A stretch of 5,428 bases of DNA, taken from the NCBI GenBank assembly GCA_903925435.1, contig CAIYFF010000382.1, positions 1-5,428 on the forward strand, in the 5' to 3' direction. Within the stretch, counting starts at the first letter, position 1; each line of letters begins with the position of its first letter. Below the pieces are notes generated by a model. It had not been told where the DNA came from and did no database searches. It was given only the letters and a program-made list of their open reading frames with translations. Shown one piece after another: positions 1 through 5,428 of the stretch. The stretch comes from an uncultured Planctomycetota bacterium (lineage in GTDB: Bacteria > Planctomycetota > UBA1135 > UBA2386). A program made the position numbers and the translations under genes.

Positions 1-99
1 CACCGCGCGCCGACGCTGCACGAGATCTTCGTGCGCACGGTCGACGCGGCGAACGCAAAGCTCGCGGCCGAAGGCAAGATCGCGCAGGAGGGCAACTGA
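1..99 (+). CDS. C-terminal tail of an ABC transporter ATP-binding protein (NatA type), 5' end off window
   Basis: Frame 1 is open from the window edge to a TGA at 97-99 and gives 32 residues. They include PTLHEIFVRTV (residues 4-14), which resembles the end of ABC-2 ATPases of the NatA/CcmA type, where the accessory C-terminal domain closes with a 'sLeeiFvrlv'-like helix. The Walker A, Walker B and signature motifs would lie upstream and are not visible, so ATPase identity rests on this tail and on the neighbour. The gene stops 2 nt before the ATG of a NatB-type permease, the usual ATPase-permease order in two-gene ABC-2 operons. The protein would sit on the cytoplasmic face of the membrane and drive the permease by ATP hydrolysis. 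The final residues (about 19-32, rich in Lys, Ala and Glu) form a short tail past the conserved helix. Confidence 0.75.
   Translation, partial: HRAPTLHEIFVRTVDAANAKLAAEGKIAQEGN
86..92 (+). promoter_or_regulatory. Strong Shine-Dalgarno site of the ABC permease gene
   Basis: AGGAGGG lies 9 nt before the ATG at 102, inside the last codons of the upstream ATPase gene. It is a near-perfect anti-16S match and decides the permease start. Its position within the preceding gene indicates that the two genes share one mRNA. Confidence 0.8.
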
Positions 100-101
100 C
101 C

Positions 102-1595
102 ATGGCGAACAAGACGCTGCTCGTCGCGCAACGCGAGTATCTCGAGAACGTGCGCACGAAGACGTTCTGGCTCGGCATCCTCGCGCTGCCGATCCTGCTC
201 GTGATCTCGCTCGGCGCGGGCTTCGTGCTCGCGAAGCTCAAGGAGACCAAGAGCTACGCAGTGCTCGACCTCGGGTCCGACGGGCTCGCGGATCGCATCG
301 AACGCGCGGCGCGCACGCCGGACACGCCGTCGATGCTGAAGCTCATGCGCAAGACGGGCCTCCCCGCACGCATCGAGGAGATCAAGGCGAAGTACGCGCA
401 AGCTGTCGAGCCAGGCGAAGACGGCAAGGACAAGGAGATGCCGGACGAGATGCGCCGCGAGATGCAGCGCGTCATGCTCGAGATCCCCGCCTCGGACTTC
501 GAGAAGCTCATGGAGACCGCGTCGTCTGCGGGCAGCGCCGACAAGTTTGAGCGCGTCGACCTCGCGGAACTCGGCATCGAGGGCAAGCCGCTCCAAGAGC
601 AGCAGAAGGCGCTGCGCGAACTCGTCGAGCAGAACAAGCTGTTCGCGTTCTTCGAGATCGGCGCCAACCCTCTGAAGTCGCTCGAAGACTTCCGTTACGT
701 CTCCAACAACGTCACCGACAGCGGCCTGCGCAAGCTCTACGACGAGGCCGCGACGCGCATCGTCCAGAAGATGCGCATCGAGGACGCCGCCATCGATGTG
801 CGAGTGGCCCGCTCCATTCAGGAGACGGTGCGATTCCGCGAGCAGAAGCTGACTGCGGACGGCGCGGCCGAGGACGTGAAGACCGGCGACAAGGCCAACA
901 AGTGGGCCCCCGTCGGCTTCGTCTATCTGCTGTGGATCGCGATCATGACGGCAGCACAGATGCTGCTCACGAACACCGTCGAGGAGAAGAGCAACCGCAT
1001 CATCGAGGTGCTGCTGTCATCGGTGTCGCCGCTGGAGCTCATGGCCGGCAAGGTCTGGGGCATCGCCGCGACCGGCATGACCCTCGTGCTGTCGTGGGTC
1101 GGCTGCGCGCTGCTCGGCGTCTGGCTCGCGCCCAAACTGATCCCCGGGCTCGACCTGCCGCTGCTCGACATCATCGGCACCCCGCTCTACCTCGTGTCGT
1201 TCGTGGGCTACTTCCTGGCGGGCTACCTGCTCTACGCGGCAATCCTCGTCGGGTTGGGCTCGGTCACGAACAGCCTCAAGGAAGCGCAGAACCTGCTGCA
1301 GCCGGTCTTCGTCATCCTCATCGTGCCGCTCATCTCGATGATGTTCCTCGTCGAGGAGCCAAACGGGATGGTCGCGAAGGTCCTGAGCTACATCCCGCTG
1401 TTCACGCCGTTCACGATGATGAACCGCGCCGGTGGCCCGCCGGAGGCTTACGAATACGTCATCACGAGCGCATTGCTGCTCGTCAGCATCTGGGTCGCGT
1501 TCCGCGCCGCAGGCAAGGTGTTCCGCATCGGCGTGCTGATGACGGGCAACCCACCGAAGCTCAAGGAGATCATCTCCTGGCTGCGCGAACGCTGA
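102..1595 (+). CDS. ABC-2 type transporter permease, NatB-like
   Basis: This 497-aa integral membrane protein is the transmembrane half of an ABC exporter that pairs with the ATPase ending just upstream. The N-terminus carries the family pattern of a short cytoplasmic start (VAQREYLENVRTKTF, 8-22) and a first membrane helix at about 23-44. A large, charged, probably extracytoplasmic domain follows at about 45-268, then five or so hydrophobic segments near 270-290, 318-343, 361-386, 399-417 and 453-470. The best family signature is EEKSNRIIEVLLSSVSP (294-310), followed by the AGKVWG segment (315-320). A second conserved patch is YIPLFTPFTMMNR (430-442), and the end (RIGVLMTGNPPKLKEI, 475-490) is also typical. 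These match NatB/COG1668 proteins, named after the Bacillus sodium exporter, but homologues move many substrates and sodium export should not be assumed. The start is fixed by the Shine-Dalgarno at 86-92. A Lys/Glu/Asp/Met-rich stretch at about 103-125 looks like a flexible insertion in the soluble domain. The gene ends 13 nt from the convergent membrane-protein gene. Confidence 0.88.
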   Translation: MANKTLLVAQREYLENVRTKTFWLGILALPILLVISLGAGFVLAKLKETKSYAVLDLGSDGLADRIERAARTPDTPSMLKLMRKTGLPARIEEIKAKYAQAVEPGEDGKDKEMPDEMRREMQRVMLEIPASDFEKLMETASSAGSADKFERVDLAELGIEGKPLQEQQKALRELVEQNKLFAFFEIGANPLKSLEDFRYVSNNVTDSGLRKLYDEAATRIVQKMRIEDAAIDVRVARSIQETVRFREQKLTADGAAEDVKTGDKANKWAPVGFVYLLWIAIMTAAQMLLTNTVEEKSNRIIEVLLSSVSPLELMAGKVWGIAATGMTLVLSWVGCALLGVWLAPKLIPGLDLPLLDIIGTPLYLVSFVGYFLAGYLLYAAILVGLGSVTNSLKEAQNLLQPVFVILIVPLISMMFLVEEPNGMVAKVLSYIPLFTPFTMMNRAGGPPEAYEYVITSALLLVSIWVAFRAAGKVFRIGVLMTGNPPKLKEIISWLRER

Positions 1596-1614
1596 GCTGC
1601 GCAGCGCTTCAGCG
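1590..1614. terminator. Possible bidirectional terminator hairpin at the convergent gene ends
   Basis: CGCTGA (1590-1595) pairs perfectly with TCAGCG (1609-1614). The stem can continue with a G-U pair, one mismatch and three more pairs (1598-1600 with 1604-1606) closing a GCA loop. The arms contain the stop codons of both convergent genes: TGA of the permease at 1593-1595, and TGA of the minus-strand gene at 1611-1609. Neither side has a T-run, so this is not a classical intrinsic terminator. It could stop or stabilise both transcripts, or could simply reflect two stop codons facing each other in GC-rich DNA. Confidence 0.35.
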
Positions 1615-3087
1615 GTCGCCGGCTTTGCCGAGCGGTAGAACGAACGCGCCACGGAACGATCCGCGCCGCTCGGGCACGATCGAATAGCGCTGCGGCGCCT
1701 TCTCGTCCCAGAAGTCACGCACTTCAGGCTCAGGCGAGTTCTCGAAGAAGTCGACCGCGCTCTGCGACAGCAGCACCGGAAGGTCTGCCTGCGAGAAGCG
1801 CGCGTGCCAGGCTTCGAACCACTGCGCGAGCGAGACGCCCTTGTCGCGCTCCTCGAGCCAGAGATGCAGCGCGGCGCCGAGATCGATGACCACGGCTCCG
1901 GCCACGCCCGTGCGCACACCGTCGAGTTCGTGCCTTCTACCGACGATCAGCGCAACCTTGTGCTGACGCTGGATCGCGGCGTAGCCCTCGACGAACTCAT
2001 GGCTCACCGGAGCCTGCCACTGAGGCGCCACCTGTGCGACCGCGAGCACAAAACCGCCGACCGTGGCGAGCACAAACTCGCGCCAACGCAGGATGCGAAC
2101 GCCCACGAGGACTGCGAGCGGCACCACCGCGATCTGGTAGGCGCCGCCTTCGTCGATGCGATGATGGCCGAGCAGCAAGAGCGTCATCGGCAGGTGCAGC
2201 AAGAGCGCGAGCAGCGTCGCAGTGGACCACGTTCGGGCTCGTGCCACGAACAACCCCACCACGGCGCACAGCGACCACGGCGCGCACGGCAGCAACCATT
2301 CGCGAACCAACACGTCCGGCGCAGCGGCGAAGTCGAGCAAGGCAATCTGCTCAGCGCAGTAGCCGAGGATGTCGCGAGCCTGCCCAGAGGCGCCAGCGCC
2401 CAGCAGAGCGGCGATGCCCGCAGCGACCGCGAAGTGCACGGAGCCAGCCGCGATCCACCAACGAGTCGGCACGCCGCGACGCGGACCGCCCCACGCCCAT
2501 GCGGCCGCGACAATCGTCGGCAGCAGCACATGTCCAAACGCGTGGACCGACGCAGCAATGCCGGTGCACAGCGAAACCGCGAGCACGCGCGGAAAACTCG
2601 GCTGCAACAGAAGTCGCGCGAAGGCCCACCACGCCGCCGCAGCAGGCCCCGCGAACACGCCGTGGATCTCCGCGCAGGTCGCGTAGTAGAGGCATGGCCC
2701 CGTGGCCATTGCAGCGAACGCCGGCAACGCGCCCGAACGGAACGGCTTTGGCGCCAGCAAGCGGAACGTGCGATGCAGACACACTGCCGCGAGGCCAGAG
2801 CCCAGCGCCGACGCGAGCAACAGGGCTTCGAGCGCCGAGAGGCCGAACGGCGAGCCCATTCGATGCAGCCCTCCCACGATGTGCAGATAGGCGACGTGGC
2901 GCGGGTAGTCGTAGCGACCCTGTTCGATCCAGCTCAGGAAAACTTCGCCGTCGACGCCATGCAGCGTCCGCTGCGGCAGCAGCAGGAACACCGACGACAC
3001 CAACAAGAACAGGCCGAGCGTCTCAGTCCAACGCTGGGACCAGAGCGGCTCCTTCCTTCTTCCGATTTCGACCCGTGAATCGTCCAT
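1609..3087 (-). CDS. Multi-pass membrane protein of unknown function, GT-C glycosyltransferase-like
   Basis: I do not recognise a named family with confidence. The 492-aa product has a charged cytoplasmic start (1-20) and a first helix at about 22-38. A loop with HGVDGEVFLSW (43-53) follows, then around nine further hydrophobic segments near 84-104, 119-136, 143-161, 168-198, 211-231, 268-284, 288-307, 317-332 and 336-353. A mostly soluble C-terminal domain spans about 360-492. An acidic residue (Asp46 or Glu48) just after the first helix, followed by an aromatic-rich 'YPRHVAYLHI' segment (61-70) and a later 'YYATCAEIHGVF' (134-145), recalls GT-C fold proteins such as the DUF2723/ArnT-like groups, which use lipid-linked sugar donors. 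This is inference from layout, not a clear motif match. The ATG at 3087 follows a GGAG (3095-3092) with 4-nt spacing, inside a strong hairpin, and no in-frame stop or better start is seen. The gene lies 27 nt after guaA on the same strand, so co-transcription is likely. Long plus-strand open frames across it are codon-aligned antisense shadows. Confidence 0.75.
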   Translation of the reverse strand: MDDSRVEIGRRKEPLWSQRWTETLGLFLLVSSVFLLLPQRTLHGVDGEVFLSWIEQGRYDYPRHVAYLHIVGGLHRMGSPFGLSALEALLLASALGSGLAAVCLHRTFRLLAPKPFRSGALPAFAAMATGPCLYYATCAEIHGVFAGPAAAAWWAFARLLLQPSFPRVLAVSLCTGIAASVHAFGHVLLPTIVAAAWAWGGPRRGVPTRWWIAAGSVHFAVAAGIAALLGAGASGQARDILGYCAEQIALLDFAAAPDVLVREWLLPCAPWSLCAVVGLFVARARTWSTATLLALLLHLPMTLLLLGHHRIDEGGAYQIAVVPLAVLVGVRILRWREFVLATVGGFVLAVAQVAPQWQAPVSHEFVEGYAAIQRQHKVALIVGRRHELDGVRTGVAGAVVIDLGAALHLWLEERDKGVSLAQWFEAWHARFSQADLPVLLSQSAVDFFENSPEPEVRDFWDEKAPQRYSIVPERRGSFRGAFVLPLGKAGDR

Positions 3088-3110
3088 GGCGCTCCGAGCG
3101 GAGCGCCATG
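3085..3110 (-). promoter_or_regulatory. Perfect 12-bp inverted repeat enclosing the start codon and ribosome site of the membrane-protein gene
   Basis: On the minus strand the arms are CATGGCGCTCCG and CGGAGCGCCATG, separated by only CT. In RNA the stem would have about 11 pairs and a 4-nt loop. The downstream arm holds GGAG (3095-3092) and the ATG start (3087-3085) of the membrane-protein gene, while the upstream arm supplies the pairing CTCC. The repeat begins 4 nt after the guaA stop codon (TGA, 3117-3115). Terminating guaA ribosomes would reach the stem and could open it, which suggests translational coupling. No T-run follows on either strand, so a standard intrinsic terminator is unlikely, though attenuation of the guaBA transcript or a role in mRNA stability remains possible. 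A dyad-binding protein site is another option. Confidence 0.6.
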
Positions 3111-3114
3111 TAGG

Positions 3115-4704
3115 TCACTCCCACTCGATCGTGGCGGGCGGTTTGCTGCTGATGTCGAGGCAGACGCGCGAGAAGCCCTTCACCTCGTTGAGGATCCGGG
3201 TGCTGAGGCGACGCAGAACATCGACTGGCAGCAGTTCCCAGTCAGCCGTCATGGCGTCCACAGAACTTACCATGCGCAGCACGCAGACCTCTTCGTAGAC
3301 GCGCGCGTCACCCTTCACGCCCACAGACTTCACGGGCAGGTGCACTGCGAAGTACTGCCAGAGGTTCTTGTGGAGCCCCTTCGACTCGACCTCGAAACGC
3401 ACGATGGCATCGGCTTCGCGCAGCGCACGGAGACGATCGCGCGTGATTTCGCCAAGACAGCGCACCGCGAGTCCCGGACCGGGAAAAGGCTGCCGGTCCA
3501 CGAGTGAGGACGGCAATCCCATCTGCCTGCCGATCGCGCGCACTTCGTCCTTGAAGAGGTCACGCAGCGGCTCGACGAGCTGCATGTCGAGGTCCTTGGG
3601 CAAGCCGCCGACGTTGTGATGGCTCTTGATCGTCGACGTCGCGCCGCCGTGGGCCGCCACCGACTCGATCACGTCGGGATAGAGCGTGCCTTGGCCCAGG
3701 AACTTGGCGTTGCGGTAGCTCTTCGCTTCGTGCTTGAACACGTCGACGAAGACCTTGCCGATGATCTTGCGCTTCTGCTCAGGATCCGTGACGCCCTGCA
3801 GTTCGCCGAGGAAGCGATCGCTCGCGTCGACGACCTTGAGGTCCATGTGCCAGTCGCGGCCAAACAGCTCTTCGACGCCGTCGCGCTCGCCTTGGCGCAG
3901 CAAGCCGTTGTCGACGAACACACAGTGCAGCCGACTGCCGATCGCCTTGTGCACGATCGCCGCGGCGACCGAGCTGTCGACGCCGCCCGACAATCCGAGC
4001 ACGACCTCGCCGGTCTCGCCGACCAGTTCGCGCACCGCTTGCACCTTGCGATCCACGATGTGGCCCGGATCCCAGTCCGTGCTGCACTTCGCAACCGACA
4101 GCACGAAGTTGTTCAGCATCTGCTGGCCGTCGACCGTGTGCGCCACCTCGGGGTGGAACTGCAGGCCGATGAACTTGCGCTTCATGTCGGCGACGACCGC
4201 GAACGGGCACGGCTCGCTCTTGCCGAGCACTTCGAATCCCTGCGGCAGCTTGCTGACCTTGTCCCCGTGCGACATCCACACGATGCCGCCATCGCGCACG
4301 CCTTGCAGGAACCCGCGGCCATCGACGACCTGCAGCTCCGTGCGGCCGTATTCGGCGCCTGACTGCGCTGGCGTCACTTCGCCGCCGAGGTTCTGCGCCA
4401 TCCACTGCAAGCCGTAGCAGATGCCGAGCACCGGCACGCCTTGCTCGAGGATCGCGCGATCGAGCTTCGGCGCATCGTGCTCGTAGACCGAGCGCGGGCC
4501 GCCACTCAGGATCACGGCCTGCGGCCTCATGGCGGCGAACGTGAACATCGCACGCTCGGGCACCGTGATGCGCGAGTAGACGCCGAGTTCGCGCACGCGA
4601 CGCGCGATGAGTTGGCAGTATTGCGCGCCGAAGTCGACGATCAGCACGCCGCCCGAGGGCCCTTGGTCGGCGCCGCCGGTGCGGCCCGTTTGCGATGCGG
4701 TCAT
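3115..4704 (-). CDS. guaA: GMP synthase (glutamine-hydrolysing)
   Basis: GuaA makes GMP from XMP, ATP and glutamine in the cytoplasm, the last step of the guanine branch. The 529-aa product is full length (E. coli 525). A class I glutamine amidotransferase domain covers about 19-205, with VDFGAQYCQLIARRVRELGV (23-42), the oxyanion-strand region LSGGPRSVY (66-74), the nucleophile Cys96 in GICYG, and His184 and Glu186 in LQFHPEV. The ATP pyrophosphatase domain follows with the PP-loop LSGGVDSS (238-245), then the conserved KSHHNVGGLP (360-369) and the QPFPGPGLAVR (405-415) region. The C-terminal dimerisation domain ends in KPPATIEWE (521-529), the expected XMP-site tail. All catalytic residues I can place are present. 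The N-terminus is about ten residues longer than in E. coli and rich in Gly, Ser and Gln. The ATG at 4704 lies 4 nt after the guaB stop with only a weak GAAG upstream, so translation probably depends on ribosomes finishing guaB. Confidence 0.97.
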   Translation of the reverse strand: MTASQTGRTGGADQGPSGGVLIVDFGAQYCQLIARRVRELGVYSRITVPERAMFTFAAMRPQAVILSGGPRSVYEHDAPKLDRAILEQGVPVLGICYGLQWMAQNLGGEVTPAQSGAEYGRTELQVVDGRGFLQGVRDGGIVWMSHGDKVSKLPQGFEVLGKSEPCPFAVVADMKRKFIGLQFHPEVAHTVDGQQMLNNFVLSVAKCSTDWDPGHIVDRKVQAVRELVGETGEVVLGLSGGVDSSVAAAIVHKAIGSRLHCVFVDNGLLRQGERDGVEELFGRDWHMDLKVVDASDRFLGELQGVTDPEQKRKIIGKVFVDVFKHEAKSYRNAKFLGQGTLYPDVIESVAAHGGATSTIKSHHNVGGLPKDLDMQLVEPLRDLFKDEVRAIGRQMGLPSSLVDRQPFPGPGLAVRCLGEITRDRLRALREADAIVRFEVESKGLHKNLWQYFAVHLPVKSVGVKGDARVYEEVCVLRMVSSVDAMTADWELLPVDVLRRLSTRILNEVKGFSRVCLDISSKPPATIEWE

Positions 4705-4708
4705 TCGT

Positions 4709-5428
4709 TCACGCTTCGCCGGTGTAGTTCGGCGCTTCCTTGGTGATCTGGATGTCGTGCGGGTGCGACTCGCGCAGGCCCGCTGCAGTAACGCGCAAGA
4801 ACTTGGCCTTCTGCGCGAGTTCGGGCAGCGTCCGCGAGCCGCAATAGCCCATGCCCGAACGGATGCCGCCGACCAGTTGGTAGACGTAGTCCGCGACCGC
4901 GCCCTTGTAGGGCACCATGCCCTCGACGCCTTCGGGCACGAACTTCATCTTGTCCTTCACTTCGCCTTGCGCGTAGCGATCGGCGGAGCCTTGCTCCATC
5001 GCGCCGAGCGAGCCCATGCCGCGCACGGCTTTGAACTGGCGGCCGCGGAACAGGATCGTCTCGCCGGGGCTTTCGTCGAGGCCCGCGAGCAACGAGCCGA
5101 GCATCACGCAGGACGCGCCCGCAGCGAGCGCCTTGACGATGTCACCCGACTGGCGGATGCCGCCGTCGGCAATCACCGGCACGTCGGCCTTTGCGCAGGC
5201 TTCGACCGCCGACATCACCGCCGTGAACTGCGGCACACCGCAGCCCGTCACGATGCGCGTCGTGCAGATCGAGCCCGGGCCGATGCCGACCTTGACGCCG
5301 TCGGCGCCAGCGTCGACGAGCGCTTGCGCGCCGTCCTTGGTGCCGACGTTGCCGGCGACCACGGGCACCTTGCTGGCCTTCTTGATCGCCTGCACGGTGT
5401 CGATCACGTTCTTGCTGTGGCCGTGCGC
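4709..5428 (-). CDS. guaB: IMP dehydrogenase, C-terminal half (5' end off window)
   Basis: GuaB oxidises IMP to XMP with NAD+, the first committed step to GMP. The 239 visible residues are about half of a usual protein of roughly 490. The N-terminal part of the barrel and the CBS pair lie beyond the window edge. Counting from the edge, AHGHSKN (1-7) matches the conserved 'DTAHGHS' strand, so the frame runs through the edge and the GTG at 5407 is an internal Val codon, not a start. The catalytic loop is GPGSICTTRIVTGCGVPQ (50-67) with nucleophile Cys55. IMP-phosphate contacts are in DGGIRQSGD (88-96), followed by RGMGSLGAM (136-144), the mobile flap with Arg151-Tyr152 in DRYAQ, and GIRSGMGYCG (188-197). 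The residue before RGMGS is Val135, where E. coli and human enzymes have Tyr. The stop lies 4 nt before guaA, giving a guaB-guaA operon. Confidence 0.95.
   Translation of the reverse strand, partial: AHGHSKNVIDTVQAIKKASKVPVVAGNVGTKDGAQALVDAGADGVKVGIGPGSICTTRIVTGCGVPQFTAVMSAVEACAKADVPVIADGGIRQSGDIVKALAAGASCVMLGSLLAGLDESPGETILFRGRQFKAVRGMGSLGAMEQGSADRYAQGEVKDKMKFVPEGVEGMVPYKGAVADYVYQLVGGIRSGMGYCGSRTLPELAQKAKFLRVTAAGLRESHPHDIQITKEAPNYTGEA

Noticed and set aside
1017..1919. Minus-strand open frame of 300 codons across the end of the permease gene and the convergent junction
   Set aside because: It overlaps two well-supported genes, and its product is a low-complexity Arg/Glu/Asp/His-rich sequence typical of GC-rich shadow frames.
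1804..3078. Long plus-strand open frame (424 codons) opposite the membrane-protein gene, with an overlapping 359-codon frame at 2034-3113
   Set aside because: The 424-codon frame is exactly codon-aligned antisense to the minus-strand gene, so Leu codons read as Gln or Glu and Ala codons read as Arg or Ser. That explains its Arg/Gln/Glu/His-rich, motif-free product. The minus-strand frame has organised membrane segments. The 359-codon frame is similarly Arg/Ala/Pro-rich and structureless.
3085..3110. Intrinsic transcription terminator of guaBA
   Set aside because: The stem is strong, but no T-run follows it on either strand and it contains the next gene's start codon, so translational control is the better reading.
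3472..3484. Short perfect palindrome TCCCGGACCGGGA
   Set aside because: It encodes the conserved PFPGPG region of GuaA in a GC-rich codon style, so protein constraint explains it.
3616..4362. Plus-strand open frame of 248 codons inside guaA
   Set aside because: It is codon-aligned antisense to guaA, a gene with complete conserved motifs, and its His/Asp/Ala/Leu-rich product shows no family feature.
5405..5407. GTG as a possible start of a 232-aa IMP dehydrogenase fragment
   Set aside because: The frame continues upstream to the window edge and encodes AHGHSKN, the conserved IMP dehydrogenase strand, so the codon is an internal Val.

Overview
This GC-rich window is densely coding. Four genes plus the tail of a fifth occupy nearly every base, and the largest gene-free gap is 27 nt. 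High GC, strong third-position G/C bias and ordinary bacterial protein families point to a GC-rich bacterium. A planctomycete-, myxobacterial- or acidobacterial-type genome would fit, but nothing here fixes the phylum.

Left part, plus strand (1-1595): the last 32 codons of an ABC transporter ATPase (NatA type) are followed, after a 2-nt gap, by a complete NatB-type ABC-2 permease whose Shine-Dalgarno sequence lies inside the end of the ATPase gene. The two form one transport operon, most likely an exporter of unknown substrate.

Right part, minus strand (5428 down to 1609): the C-terminal half of guaB (IMP dehydrogenase), then complete guaA (GMP synthase) only 4 nt later, then a 492-aa multi-pass membrane protein of unknown function starting 27 nt after guaA. 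GuaB converts IMP to XMP and GuaA converts XMP to GMP, so the first two genes are the guanine branch of purine synthesis. The membrane protein looks like a GT-C-fold, sugar-transferase-like protein, and its link to guaBA may be only genomic packing. The two transcription units converge at 1596-1608, where an imperfect hairpin spans both stop codons.

The most interesting signal is a perfect 12-bp inverted repeat (3085-3110) between guaA and the membrane gene. It buries the membrane gene's start codon and its only visible Shine-Dalgarno sequence in one stem, beginning 4 nt after the guaA stop codon. This is the geometry expected for translational coupling or for a translational switch. I saw no tRNA, rRNA, CRISPR array, insertion sequence or riboswitch. 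I do not see a clear undescribed system beyond the hairpin-gated membrane gene.
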